64,000 nt of DNA from Pseudoalteromonas rubra (lineage in GTDB: Bacteria; Pseudomonadota; Gammaproteobacteria; Enterobacterales; Alteromonadaceae), in NCBI RefSeq assembly GCF_000967655.1, contig NZ_JXYA01000021.1, forward strand, positions 62,001 to 126,000. The letters are read 5' to 3'. Positions 9,014 through 17,896 of the stretch are shown piece after piece. How positions within the stretch are numbered: the stretch's first letter is position 1; each line of letters opens with the position of its first letter. The translations under genes were made by a program, and so were the position numbers. The notes beneath the pieces are model-generated. The model was not told the DNA's origin, made no database searches, and worked only from the letters and a program-made list of their open reading frames with translations.

Positions 9014-11185
9014 TTAATAGGTATCCATTGGGTCAACGTCAATACTCCAGCGCACCCGGTTGGCAAGTTTATGCTGACCGATATAGTCGGCCAGTTGCGC
9101 CAGGTATTGATGCAGTACTTTGCGCTGCGCTGCCTGAATATGTAATTGATATCGGTATTTACCGGCCAGGCGTTCCATCGGCGCGGGGATCGGTCCGAGC
9201 AATTGTATACCAGGGTAGGGGGTGGCTGGAACCAGATCCGATAAAAACGCCATTACCAGCTGCGAGTTGGTGGCTTCTGCGCGGATCAGCGCCAGATGGC
9301 TGTATGGAGGCATCTGAGTTTCTTCGCGTTCGCGCAGTGCATAGCGGGCAAAATCCTGATAGCCATTATTCACCAGATCCTGTAACAAGGGGTGTTCCGG
9401 GAAATGGGTTTGCAACAGTACCGTGCCGGCTTCGCCGCTGCGCCCGGCCCGCCCAGCCACTTGGGTTATCAGCTGAGCCATGTGCTCAGTAGCGCGAAAA
9501 TCGCAGGAATACAAACCACTGTCTACGTCGAGGATCACCACCAGATTGACGTCGGCAAAGTGGTGGCCTTTGGCGAGCATTTGAGTGCCGATAAGCAGCC
9601 GGGCCCCTCCCTGATTAATTTCATCCAGCGCACTTTCGAGGCTGCCCTTACGGCGGGTAGAGTCGCGGTCAATACGGTGCACGGGAAAGTCGGCAAATTG
9701 TTCGGATAAGAACTCTTCCAGCTGCTCTGTCCCATATCCGGTTGGCATGATCTGGGTGCTGCCACAGTCGGGGCATTGCACAGGCACAAAGGCTTGCTCT
9801 GAGCAGTGGTGGCAGATCAGCCTGCGCAGTGATTTATGATAAGTGGCGCTGGTACTACAGCGGTCACAGTTACTGAGCCAGCCGCACTCATGGCAGATCA
9901 AAGTGGGGGCAAAACCGCGCCGGTTGAGAAACACCATAACCTGTTGTCCGCGCGCCAGTGTGGCAGCAATGGCATCCAGACTGGCTTTGGCAAATCCCCC
10001 CTGATCGGGTTGTCCTTTCATATCCACGAGCACGAATCGGTTATCCTGCTGGGTTTGTGCCCGTTTTGTCAGTGGCAGCAGCTGATAGCGGTTTTGCAGT
10101 GCTTTGTGCAGGGTTTCCAGTGCCGGTGTGGCAGTACCGAGGATCAACGGAAATTGGCCCTGTGCGGCACGATAGGCGGCCAGGTCACGGGCGTGATAGC
10201 GCAACCCGTCTTGCTGTTTGAACGAGCCGTCATGTTCTTCATCAACCACTATCATACCCAGGGTCTGAAAGGGCAAAAAGATAGCAGAGCGGGTACCAAT
10301 CACCAGCGCAGACTCTCCCTGCTCGGCTCGTCGCCAGGTGTGTAAGCGCTCATTGTCAGTCAGGTTGGAGTGCCAGAGATCAATCGGTAACCCTTCGAAG
10401 CGGCGTTTAAAGCGGTTCACCGTTTGTGGTGTCAGGCCAATTTCTGGCACCAGTACCAAGGCTTGTTTGCCGGCGGCTAAAATGGCCTCCAGGCTTTGCA
10501 GATAAACTTCGGTTTTACCACTGCCCGTGACGCCCTCGAGTAAGAAGGTACGAAACCCGGTTTGACTGTTGATGGCACTACAGGCAGTGGCTTGCTCCGG
10601 GTGAAGCCTGGGTTTATTGCCAAGTTGCAATGGTGCAGACTGCCAGTGGGTGTCGGTACGCAGTTCTTCGCGGATCAGTGCTTTTTCCAGTAAGGCCTTG
10701 ATCTGCGCCTGCGAGAAGCCCAGTGTTTTCAGCTCACTGGCGGTGGCGTCACCGGCGCTGCGCAGTTGCTCAAGCAGTGCCAGTTGCTTTTTGGCTCTGA
10801 GTTGGGTGGTTTCACGGCCGGCCTCTGTGAGGGTCAGCACCGGCACTTGGGTTTTATCAACCTGCTCACCCTCGCGCAGCGCACCAGGCAAGGCGGTAAA
10901 CAGGGTTTCGCCTAGCGGATGACAGTAATATTGCGCACTGAAGCGCAAAAAGGCGAGATGATCGGGTGATAATACGGGCGTGGTATCAAGCACCGACTCA
11001 AGCGCTTTTATTTTGTCTTCAGGCACGTCGCTGTGAGACTTCAGCGCCACCACGATGGCGATGCAGGCTCGGTTGGCGAATTTTACTCTCACCCGGCCAC
11101 CCACACAGGGTTGTTGTTCTGGCTCCAGGCGGTAATCAAAGGTTCTGTGTAAAGGTACTTTTAAAGCGACTTCGGCGAAGCGCAT
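9014..11185 (-). CDS. priA: Primosomal replication restart helicase PriA
   Basis: A 723-residue 3'-5' DNA helicase that reloads the replisome at stalled forks. The N-terminal DNA-binding region starts MRFAEVALKVPLHRTFDYRL. A Walker A motif GVTGSGKTE (about 217-225), a DEEH box and conserved helicase motifs follow, with the zinc-binding insertion containing CHECGWLSNCDRC and CHHC...CPDCG. C-terminal motifs ITQVAGRAGRSG and DVDPMDTY are typical. The length matches E. coli PriA (732). It ends 9 bp before ftsN, which suggests a priA-ftsN transcript. It is divergent from rpmE. Confidence 0.97.
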   Translation of the reverse strand: MRFAEVALKVPLHRTFDYRLEPEQQPCVGGRVRVKFANRACIAIVVALKSHSDVPEDKIKALESVLDTTPVLSPDHLAFLRFSAQYYCHPLGETLFTALPGALREGEQVDKTQVPVLTLTEAGRETTQLRAKKQLALLEQLRSAGDATASELKTLGFSQAQIKALLEKALIREELRTDTHWQSAPLQLGNKPRLHPEQATACSAINSQTGFRTFLLEGVTGSGKTEVYLQSLEAILAAGKQALVLVPEIGLTPQTVNRFKRRFEGLPIDLWHSNLTDNERLHTWRRAEQGESALVIGTRSAIFLPFQTLGMIVVDEEHDGSFKQQDGLRYHARDLAAYRAAQGQFPLILGTATPALETLHKALQNRYQLLPLTKRAQTQQDNRFVLVDMKGQPDQGGFAKASLDAIAATLARGQQVMVFLNRRGFAPTLICHECGWLSNCDRCSTSATYHKSLRRLICHHCSEQAFVPVQCPDCGSTQIMPTGYGTEQLEEFLSEQFADFPVHRIDRDSTRRKGSLESALDEINQGGARLLIGTQMLAKGHHFADVNLVVILDVDSGLYSCDFRATEHMAQLITQVAGRAGRSGEAGTVLLQTHFPEHPLLQDLVNNGYQDFARYALREREETQMPPYSHLALIRAEATNSQLVMAFLSDLVPATPYPGIQLLGPIPAPMERLAGKYRYQLHIQAAQRKVLHQYLAQLADYIGQHKLANRVRWSIDVDPMDTY

Positions 11186-11382
11186 GGAAACTCCGGCATC
11201 TGAATTTCAATGTTAAGGGCAGCTGTCTGAGTGTGTGTTGCGGTGCCGCCAGACTATCTGCCCAGTATACCGTAACGGCTTAATAATGTATGCGAATGGC
11301 CAGTGAGTTTTACACCAGCCCGATATTTTGCGGGCACAGCGCGAAATTGCGCAAAAAATAGCAGTTATTTTGCATTTATTGC

Positions 11383-11411
11383 TTGTGGATCGCCCGGATT
11401 GACCCTAAAAT
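11383..11411 (+). promoter_or_regulatory. Candidate sigma-70 promoter of rpmE
   Basis: TTGTGG (11383-11388) and TAAAAT (11406-11411) are separated by 17 bp. Transcription from about 11418 would give a leader of roughly 75 nt before rpmE. Confidence 0.45.
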
Positions 11412-11446
11412 ACGCGTCCACAATTTTTGTATAACTACGTATGGTG

Positions 11447-11463
11447 CCAGACTTCGGGTTTGG
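11447..11463 (+). promoter_or_regulatory. Hairpin in rpmE leader, possible L31 autoregulatory leader
   Basis: CCAGAC and GTTTGG form a 6-bp stem (one G-U pair) around a TTCGG loop, about 30 nt before the rpmE start. Structured leaders before ribosomal protein L31 genes are known in several bacterial groups. Whether this one belongs to such a family needs a covariance search. Confidence 0.4.
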
Positions 11464-11494
11464 AGAGCGATACGGCCTTAACTAGAGGTGTCCT

Positions 11495-11710
11495 ATGAAA
11501 GAAGGTATTCATCCTAAGTACGAAACAATCTCAGCAACTTGTTCGTGCGGTAACAAATTCGAAACTCGTTCAACACTGTGTAAAGACATTCACCTGGACG
11601 TATGTTCTGCATGTCACCCGTTCTACACTGGTAAGCAGAAGATCCTAGACACAGGTGGTCGTGTTGATCGCTTCAACAAGCGCTTTGGCGCGCTTAGCAG
11701 CAAGAAGTAA
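11495..11710 (+). CDS. rpmE: 50S ribosomal protein L31 (zinc-binding form)
   Basis: A 71-residue protein of the large ribosomal subunit that bridges to the 30S subunit. It is the zinc-type (C+) form, with Cys16, Cys18, Cys37 and Cys40 all present, unlike the zinc-free ykgM/rpmE2 paralogue. MKEGIHPKY and HPFYTGKQK...[11 protein letters not shown] are signature segments. Ribosome site GAGGTGT is 6 nt before the ATG. Single-gene transcript with its own terminator. Confidence 0.98.
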   Translation: MKEGIHPKYETISATCSCGNKFETRSTLCKDIHLDVCSACHPFYTGKQKILDTGGRVDRFNKRFGALSSKK

Positions 11711-11730
11711 GTTTTACTTTTGCTGTAGAA

Positions 11731-11753
11731 AAAGCACCTTCGGGTGCTTTTTT
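11731..11753 (+). terminator. Rho-independent terminator of rpmE
   Basis: Stem AAAGCACC / GGGTGCTTT with a short TTC loop and a T-run, 20 bp after the rpmE stop. Confidence 0.92.
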
Positions 11754-12128
11754 CGTTTCTGCGCATTCATCTTTTACTCTAATCATTTACCATCATCATA
11801 CTAAGTGGACGGATCAGTGCTATTTGGTTAGTAAAGTTTCCAGTTTCGCGTCACTCATTTGTGCCGAAGAGGGTATTACCGGGCTTGCACGTGAGAAGTC
11901 GGTTGCCACGTAAATCACCACTTTCACTTATGTGAATGGCCATATTCACCTGATTAATATGCATAGCTATATGTGCTAAACGTCGAATGAAATCTGCATC
12001 TTTGTCGCTAAATGTTGTGATTTTAAGTTTAAAATACACTAAATGTAGTAAAGTGTATTTCACCCCGGGTTTTATTTATTTTATTTATACTCTGCATAAA
12101 AATGACGCTATTTTGAACTGAAAGTGAC
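11754..12128. other. AT-rich intergenic region with a 70-codon open frame and a hairpin
   Basis: No recognisable gene. A minus-strand frame from a GTG at 12061-12063 to a stop at 11851-11853 would encode 70 residues (KITTFSDKDADFIRRLAHIA...) without similarity that I recognise; it has no clear ribosome site and may be chance or a remnant. Across its start lies a perfect 9-bp inverted repeat, AAATACACT (12032-12040) and AGTGTATTT (12052-12060), with an 11-nt loop. The 10-mer GTCGCTAAAT occurs at 12004 and again at 12180. Confidence 0.35.
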
Positions 12129-12296
12129 ACTTATCAGATCATTTATTGTGAGATAAGTTTGCCGAAAAGTAGCAAAAAAGTCGCTAAATCTTGCTAACTG
12201 CCAACTATCTTTGCTTTAACAGGATCGACCTGATATCCCTTGAATTAATTTTTAAAAAAGGTATGGTTTAAAGCAGTTAGCGAATTTTTATCTCAC
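12129..12296 (+). promoter_or_regulatory. Candidate structured leader or nested dyad upstream of the malic enzyme
   Basis: Two nested perfect 9-bp inverted repeats: GTGAGATAA (12148-12156) with TTATCTCAC (12288-12296), and GCTAACTGC (12193-12201) with GCAGTTAGC (12273-12281). Each has a competitor. ACTTATC (12129-12135) can pair with GATAAGT (12152-12158), and TCGCTAA (12181-12187) can pair with TTAGCGA (12277-12283). As RNA this allows two mutually exclusive folds. It ends 37 nt before the start codon. A possible promoter (TTGAAT 12240, TATGGT 12262) inside the region would exclude the 5' arms from RNA, in which case the repeats would act as DNA. Confidence 0.4.
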
Positions 12297-12333
12297 TCTC
12301 ACTTTCAACTTCTTCGTAGGAAAAAATCGCGTC

Positions 12334-13575
12334 ATGTCAGACTTTCGTGAACAAGCGTTACATTATCATGCCCACCCCGTTCCAGGAAAAATCAGCGTTG
12401 AGTTGACCAAGCCTGCTGAAACCGTCAAAGACCTGGCCCTGGCATATAGCCCGGGTGTTGCTGAGCCGGTCCGTGAAATTGCTGCCGATCCCAGCAATGC
12501 TTACCGCTATACTGGTAAAGGCAATATGGTTGCGGTGATCAGTAACGGTACGGCTATTTTAGGGTTAGGGAATCTCGGTCCACTGGCGTCTAAACCTGTG
12601 ATGGAAGGTAAGGCGTTGCTGTTCAAGCGATTTGCAGGCCTGGATTCGATTGATATCGAAGTGAAGCACCGCACCACTGAAGACTTTATCAACACGGTTG
12701 CCAATATCGCCGACACCTTTGGTGGTATTAATCTGGAAGACATCAAAGCGCCAGAGTGCTTTGAAATTGAGCGCGCGCTTATCGAGCGCTGTGATGTGCC
12801 GGTATTCCACGATGACCAGCATGGCACCGCAATCGTTACTGCTGCGGGTATGCTGAACGCGCTGGAGATCCAGGGCAAAAACATCCATGACGCTATTATT
12901 GTGTGCCTGGGTGCCGGCGCCGCTGCCATTGCCTGTATGGAACTGCTGATTAAATGTGGTGCACAGCGTGAGCACATTTATATGCTGGACCGCAAAGGGG
13001 TGATCCACACGCGTCGTGATGACCTTAACGAATATAAGAAACTGTTTGCCAATAACACGGATAAGCGCACTTTGCAGGATGTGATCGAAGATGCGGACGT
13101 GTTCGTTGGAGTATCGGGTCCAGATCTGTTGTCACCAGAAGATCTGAAACTGATGGCAGACAAGCCTGTGGTGTTTGCGTGTTCGAACCCGGATCCGGAG
13201 ATCAGCCCGGAAGTAGCCCATGGTGCACGTGATGACTTGATCATGGCAACCGGGCGTTCGGACTATCCAAACCAGGTTAATAACGTATTATGTTTCCCGT
13301 TTATCTTCCGCGGCGCGCTGGATGTACGTGCAACGGCAATCAACGATGAAATGAAGATTGCGGCGGTAGAGGCCATTCGCAGCATTGCCAAAGAGCCGGT
13401 GCCTGCTGAAGTGCTAAAAGCGGCAGAAGTAGACAGCCTGGAGTTTGGTGAACACTATATTATTCCTAAACCAATGGACCCGCGCTTGTTGCCACGTATT
13501 GCCAAAGCGGTTGCAGTCGCTGCGGTTGAATCCGGTGTGGCGCAAATCGATATGCCAGAAAACTACATGGCATAA
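12334..13575 (+). CDS. NAD(P)-dependent malic enzyme, short form
   Basis: A 413-residue oxaloacetate-decarboxylating malate dehydrogenase, making pyruvate and CO2 from malate. It has the N-terminal malic domain (YSPGVAEPV near residue 39, GNLGPLASKPVMEGKA, a KAPECFEIE metal-binding segment, FHDDQHGTAIV) and a Rossmann domain (CLGAGAAAIA). It is of the MaeB type but lacks the C-terminal phosphotransacetylase-like regulatory domain found in E. coli MaeB (759 residues). I leave the gene symbol open because cofactor preference is not visible. Single gene between the unusual leader and a strong bidirectional terminator. Confidence 0.93.
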   Translation: MSDFREQALHYHAHPVPGKISVELTKPAETVKDLALAYSPGVAEPVREIAADPSNAYRYTGKGNMVAVISNGTAILGLGNLGPLASKPVMEGKALLFKRFAGLDSIDIEVKHRTTEDFINTVANIADTFGGINLEDIKAPECFEIERALIERCDVPVFHDDQHGTAIVTAAGMLNALEIQGKNIHDAIIVCLGAGAAAIACMELLIKCGAQREHIYMLDRKGVIHTRRDDLNEYKKLFANNTDKRTLQDVIEDADVFVGVSGPDLLSPEDLKLMADKPVVFACSNPDPEISPEVAHGARDDLIMATGRSDYPNQVNNVLCFPFIFRGALDVRATAINDEMKIAAVEAIRSIAKEPVPAEVLKAAEVDSLEFGEHYIIPKPMDPRLLPRIAKAVAVAAVESGVAQIDMPENYMA

Positions 13576-13591
13576 GCGATACTGACGCAAT

Positions 13592-13620
13592 AAAAAAGCC
13601 TCACACTGTGAGGCTTTTTT
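13592..13620. terminator. Bidirectional terminator between malic enzyme gene and metJ
   Basis: AAAAAAGCCTCACA / TGTGAGGCTTTTTT: a near-perfect inverted repeat flanked by A and T runs, suited to ending transcription from both convergent genes. Confidence 0.93.
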
Positions 13621-13639
13621 ATGTTTACTACTGACGAAA

Positions 13640-13960
13640 TTACTCTTCGTTGATCTCGGGAATTTCCAGACCCATCTCCGTCATGATCTGACGCACTTCT
13701 GCCGGGATTTTCTCCGGGTTATCTTTACGCAGATCTTCGTCACCGGGCAGCGGCTGGCCGGTAAAGGCATGCAGGAATGCCTCGCACAGTAATTCACTGT
13801 TTGTCGCATGGCGCAGGTTATTGACCTGGCGGCGGGTGCGCTCATCAGTTAGCACTTTAAGTACGTTGAGCGGGATAGACACAGTGATCTTTTTTACCTG
13901 TTCTGATTTCTTACCGTGTTCTGCATAAGGGTGAATGTATTCACCGTTCCATTTAGCCAT
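13640..13960 (-). CDS. metJ: Methionine regulon repressor MetJ
   Basis: A 106-residue ribbon-helix-helix repressor, which binds tandem 8-bp Met boxes with S-adenosylmethionine as co-repressor. The N-terminus [32 protein letters not shown] sequence and the [14 protein letters not shown] helix are nearly identical to E. coli MetJ (105 residues). It is divergent from metB across about 300 bp, as in enterobacteria. Confidence 0.97.
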   Translation of the reverse strand: MAKWNGEYIHPYAEHGKKSEQVKKITVSIPLNVLKVLTDERTRRQVNNLRHATNSELLCEAFLHAFTGQPLPGDEDLRKDNPEKIPAEVRQIMTEMGLEIPEINEE

Positions 13961-13997
13961 AGTGATGTACTTGCCTCAGTGTTGTAGATGCAATGCG

Positions 13998-14103
13998 AAT
14001 AAGACTGTGTACTGTGTATGGATCCAACCGTGACACGCAAGCCCTCTGTTGGCAATGTTGCACGTCATTTGCCATAGTTTAAGCTCAAATACTCAGTCTT
14101 ATT
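13998..14103. repeat. Long-spaced inverted repeat upstream of metJ
   Basis: AATAAGACTG (13998-14007) and CAGTCTTATT (14094-14103) are exact inverted copies, and similarity extends a few bases on both sides. The copies are 86 bp apart in the metJ-metB intergenic region, one close to the metJ start. They do not match the Met box AGACGTCT well. Possibly a pair of protein sites or a large hairpin in the metJ leader. Confidence 0.5.
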
Positions 14104-14210
14104 AGCATAGAGTTCGCGTTGAGTGGCGAAATTTTATCGGTTTAAAAAAGATAGTCAAATACTAGTTATTTAGCCATTTAGCGGTATAAATGTTTTGACT
14201 TCTAACTTTT

Positions 14211-14242
14211 GTTCATCTAACCTTTTAGACGTCTAAACATCT
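14211..14242 (+). promoter_or_regulatory. MetJ operator (Met boxes) upstream of metB
   Basis: A perfect Met box AGACGTCT at 14227-14234 is followed in phase by AAACATCT (14235-14242) and preceded by GTTCATCT and AACCTTTT (14211-14226). Tandem 8-mers are the MetJ binding mode. The array ends 18 bp before the metB start, so binding would overlap the promoter or early transcript. Confidence 0.8.
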
Positions 14243-14260
14243 AATTCAGTCAGGTGACCT

Positions 14261-15484
14261 ATGAGCCAAAGCAACAAGTCAACCATAGCGGTACGCACAG
14301 GCATTGATGCGGATAAGCATCATGGTGCAGTGGTGCCGCCGCTGTATCTGTCGACCACCTATTCTTTTGCCGACTTTGATAAAAAGCGTGATTACGATTA
14401 CGGTCGCAGCGGCAACCCGAATCGCGATATTCTTGCGCAAACGCTGGCGGAGCTTGAAGGTGGGGCTAAGGGCATCATTACGGCCACCGGGATGGCTGCG
14501 GTGCACCTGGTGACTCAGTTGCTGAATGCCGATGATACTTTGGTGATCCCACACGATTGTTACGGTGGCAGCTATCGCTTATTTACCTCGCTGGAAAAGC
14601 GCGGTTTGCTCAAGGTTAAAGTGCTGGACCTGACGCGCAGCGAGAGCTTGCAGGAGATCCTGGCCATCAAACCTAAGCTGGTCTGGATTGAAACACCCAG
14701 TAACCCCATTTTACGATTAACCGATATCAAAGCGGTTACCGACGTTGCTGCACAGTGCGGTGCACTGGTCGCGGCCGACAACACCTTTTTGTCGCCGGCG
14801 CTGCAAAATCCTATCGCATTTGGCGTCGATATCGTGGTGCACTCAACGACTAAATATATCAATGGTCACTCGGATGTCGTCGGTGGTGCGGTGATAGCCA
14901 AAACCGAAGAACTCGGCGATGAACTGGCCTGGTGGGCCAACAATATCGGCATCACGGGCGCGCCGTTTGACAGTTACCTGACTTTACGCGGCTTGCGTAC
15001 GCTCAACGTGCGCCTGAAACAGCATCAGGAGAATGCGCTGGCGATTGCGCGTTACCTTGAGCAATCTGAGTTTGTTAGCCAGGTGTACTATCCCGGGCTG
15101 GAAAGTCACCCTCAGCATGCGCTGGCAAAACAACAGCAACAAGGCTTTGGTGGTATGGTGAGCTTTGACATTAAAGGGGAATTGGCAGATGCAGCTAAGT
15201 TCCTGACCAGTGTAAAGCAATTCTCGCTGGCCGAATCGCTGGGCGGGGTTGAGAGTTTGATCTGTCACCCGGCAACCATGACACATGCCGGTATGGATCC
15301 CACAGCACGCCTCGAGGCGGGCGTCGGCGATACGCTGATCCGTATTTCTGTGGGGATTGAAGAGATCGACGACTTACTGGCAGACCTGGCGCAGGCTTTT
15401 GCCGCGGTGAAAGCCGCACAAGGCAGCGCCAGTGATAATGCGAAGGCCTTCAAGCTTTCGCCAGCACATACGGCATTGTGGTAG
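14261..15484 (+). CDS. metB: Cystathionine gamma-synthase
   Basis: A 407-residue PLP enzyme of the Cys/Met metabolism family; it condenses an O-acylhomoserine with cysteine to give cystathionine in methionine synthesis. The PLP-binding Lys198 lies in HSTTKYINGHSD; YGRSGNPN (about 47-54) and SLGGVESLICHPA are further family motifs. Its position under a MetJ operator and directly before metL supports metB rather than a gamma-lyase. About 20 residues longer than E. coli MetB, at the C-terminus. Confidence 0.93.
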   Translation: MSQSNKSTIAVRTGIDADKHHGAVVPPLYLSTTYSFADFDKKRDYDYGRSGNPNRDILAQTLAELEGGAKGIITATGMAAVHLVTQLLNADDTLVIPHDCYGGSYRLFTSLEKRGLLKVKVLDLTRSESLQEILAIKPKLVWIETPSNPILRLTDIKAVTDVAAQCGALVAADNTFLSPALQNPIAFGVDIVVHSTTKYINGHSDVVGGAVIAKTEELGDELAWWANNIGITGAPFDSYLTLRGLRTLNVRLKQHQENALAIARYLEQSEFVSQVYYPGLESHPQHALAKQQQQGFGGMVSFDIKGELADAAKFLTSVKQFSLAESLGGVESLICHPATMTHAGMDPTARLEAGVGDTLIRISVGIEEIDDLLADLAQAFAAVKAAQGSASDNAKAFKLSPAHTALW

Positions 15485-15489
15485 AAGAA

Positions 15490-17838
15490 ATGACAAAAGC
15501 AGTACATAAATTCGGTGGTTCGAGCCTGAGCTCGGCGGCGCGCTATCAGGCGGTTGCCAATATTATTATTGGTCACTGCCAGAGCGGCGACTGTATCGTG
15601 GTATCAGCGGCAGGTAAAACCACCAATACCCTGGTTGCCTTGTGGCAGAGTTATCAGCAGCAGGACGAGCGAGCGTTCAGCGACATCCTGCTACAGGTCG
15701 AAAATCATCAGTTACAACTGATCAGTGAGTTGTTCCCGGCTGCGCAGCAAACGCCGCTGGCGGCAGAGTTGAGTGATGAGCTGAGCAGCATTGCTCGTCA
15801 GGCGCAGTTGCGCCAATTGCAAGAAGCGCCACTACTGGCGTATGGGGAGATCTGGTCGGCTCGCTTACTGGCGGCGTTACTGAATACCCTGAATATTGCT
15901 GCACAAGATGTGGATGCCCGCACTTTGTTTACTCAGCATCAGGGACAGCTGATGCACAGCCTGAATCGCAGTGCCTGTCATCAGGCACTCGCTCAGGACA
16001 AAATTTACGTGGTCACCGGATTTATTGCCGCTGACAGTGAAGGCAACACGGTCACGCTGGGACGTAACGGCAGCGATTACAGTGCCACCCTGTTAGCCAG
16101 CTATCTGGATGCGGCGTCTGTGTCTATCTGGACAGACACACCGGGTGTGTTCAGCACCGATCCGCGCAAAGTAGGTAATGCCATCAAATACAGCAAGGTA
16201 TGTCGTGCCCAGGCTAATTTACTGGCCCGTCTTGGTAACCCAGTGTTACATGCCAAGACATTATCGCCGTTGAAAGAAACCGCGATTAAGTTGCAGGTAC
16301 GCAGCAGTTTTGAACCTGATGTGCAGGGCACTGAAGTTGTGAAGCAAGGCTACAGCAAAGAAAAGCGCTTTGTAACTACCTTTGGCGAACTGGACTTGTT
16401 GCGCGTCGATACCCTGGTATCGGGCGAAGTTGGCGCGCTTAGCCAACTCATTCAGCATGGTATTCATCACTTTAATCAAAATGGCGAAGACTACTTGCTG
16501 GTGCCCAGCGAATTTACCCATCAGGTGGTATTGCGCCTGAGCGGTCGGGTCACCATCGTTGAGTCCCACTTACGTGGCTTTGCCGTGGTCGCGCCTTGTC
16601 CGGATATTGCACCCTTGGTGCGCCAGGCTCAGGCAGTGCTGGATGAGCAGGCTGTGGTGGTGCGCTTTACCCACAGTGCAACCGAGTACGCGTTGTTCCT
16701 CACCGATCAGGCAATCGACAGTGATGTGCTGGCTATTTTGCATGACAAGCTGGTGAATAAAGGCCGTGAACTGGCGGTGATCATCGCTGGCCTGGGCAAT
16801 GTGGGTGAGGTGTTCCTCAACCAGTGCCAGCAACAAATTGCGCGCTTACAAAGCCAGTTTGATCTCAAAGTGGTGGCGCTGCTGCGTTCGCAGGAAATGG
16901 TGTTCTGCCCAAGCGGGTTGAGTGTGTCGCAATGGCAACAGCAGTGGCAAAGCGAAGCGCAAAGCTACTCTCATGCCGAACTGCTGGATCGCATCAGTGA
17001 GCTTGATTACGAACATAAAGTGGTGATTGATATCACCGCCAGCGAAACATTTAGTCAGCTTTACCCGGATTTTGCCGCGCACGATTGTCATCTGATCAGT
17101 GCCAATAAGTATGCCGGTACCGCTGCGCATGACTGGTATCAGGCACTACGCACTCAGTTGCAGGAACGCAATCTGCTGTGGCGCTATAACACCAGTGTCG
17201 GAGCCGGACTGCCGGTGAATTTTGCGCTGGCGGATCTGCAAAACAGCGGCGACAGAGTGGTGCGCATTGAGGGGGTCTTCTCTGGTACTTTATCCTGGTT
17301 ATGTAGCAGCTTTGATGGCGAGCGTCCTTTTTCTGAGCTGGTTTTGGCTGCCCAAGACATGGGGTATACCGAGCCGGATCCCCGCGAAGATCTGTCAGGT
17401 CGGGACATGCAGCGCAAACTCTTGATCCTGGCGCGTGAGCTGGGTTTGCAGCTGGAACTGGATGATATTGAACTGGAGGCGCTGATGCCGGCGTCTCTGG
17501 CGCAAGGCAGCTGGGAGAGCTTCCTGGCTCGTAAAGATGAATTAGATGTGTTTTATCAGCAGCGTGCTGAGGCGGCTCAGGCACAAGGCAAAGTGTTAAG
17601 GTATACCGGTGCACTGGAAATTGATGCCGCTGGCAAGGTGCACGCCAAAGTGGGCATTGCACAGGTCGCTCAGGGCAGCGCCATTGCTAACCTGACGCCG
17701 GGCGATAATATTTTCGTTATCACCACGGGATGGTACGAACAAAACCCATTGGTGATCCAAGGCCCGGGCGCAGGTAAAGAAGTCACCGCTGCGGGGATCC
17801 ACTCCGATCTGTACTGGTTAACTCAGCAGCTGAGATAA
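15490..17838 (+). CDS. metL: Bifunctional aspartokinase II / homoserine dehydrogenase II
   Basis: A 782-residue fusion catalysing the first and third steps of the aspartate pathway towards methionine and threonine. The N-terminal kinase starts HKFGGSSLSS; the central part carries degenerate ACT-like regulatory repeats; the C-terminal dehydrogenase has IIAGLGNVGEVFL (about 435) and SGTLSWL...EPDPREDLSG. The ATG at 15490 is chosen over an overlapping GTG because it directly precedes the conserved N-terminus; only 5 nt separate it from the metB stop. It sits in the MetJ-controlled metBL operon, which is why I call metL rather than thrA. Confidence 0.93.
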   Translation: MTKAVHKFGGSSLSSAARYQAVANIIIGHCQSGDCIVVSAAGKTTNTLVALWQSYQQQDERAFSDILLQVENHQLQLISELFPAAQQTPLAAELSDELSSIARQAQLRQLQEAPLLAYGEIWSARLLAALLNTLNIAAQDVDARTLFTQHQGQLMHSLNRSACHQALAQDKIYVVTGFIAADSEGNTVTLGRNGSDYSATLLASYLDAASVSIWTDTPGVFSTDPRKVGNAIKYSKVCRAQANLLARLGNPVLHAKTLSPLKETAIKLQVRSSFEPDVQGTEVVKQGYSKEKRFVTTFGELDLLRVDTLVSGEVGALSQLIQHGIHHFNQNGEDYLLVPSEFTHQVVLRLSGRVTIVESHLRGFAVVAPCPDIAPLVRQAQAVLDEQAVVVRFTHSATEYALFLTDQAIDSDVLAILHDKLVNKGRELAVIIAGLGNVGEVFLNQCQQQIARLQSQFDLKVVALLRSQEMVFCPSGLSVSQWQQQWQSEAQSYSHAELLDRISELDYEHKVVIDITASETFSQLYPDFAAHDCHLISANKYAGTAAHDWYQALRTQLQERNLLWRYNTSVGAGLPVNFALADLQNSGDRVVRIEGVFSGTLSWLCSSFDGERPFSELVLAAQDMGYTEPDPREDLSGRDMQRKLLILARELGLQLELDDIELEALMPASLAQGSWESFLARKDELDVFYQQRAEAAQAQGKVLRYTGALEIDAAGKVHAKVGIAQVAQGSAIANLTPGDNIFVITTGWYEQNPLVIQGPGAGKEVTAAGIHSDLYWLTQQLR

Positions 17839-17853
17839 TCACACTGTGATACA

Positions 17854-17884
17854 AAAAAGGCCGGTCATGATGACCGGCCTTTTT
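17854..17884. terminator. Bidirectional terminator between metL and mrcA
   Basis: AAAAAGGCCGGTCA / TGACCGGCCTTTTT, a strong symmetric hairpin between convergent genes. Confidence 0.93.
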
Positions 17885-17896
17885 GCGTGATGTTTG

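Larger units (their letters stand above)
11186..11494. other. priA-rpmE divergent intergenic region
   Basis: About 310 bp with no gene. It holds the rpmE promoter and leader hairpin described separately. The segment 11280-11380 is a mix of GC-rich and T-rich sequence in which I see no further clear signal. A priA promoter must lie here but I cannot place it with confidence. Confidence 0.5.

Noticed and set aside
17096..17662. 188-codon minus-strand frame opposite metL
   Set aside because: Pro/His/Cys-rich shadow composition; metL is fully conserved here.
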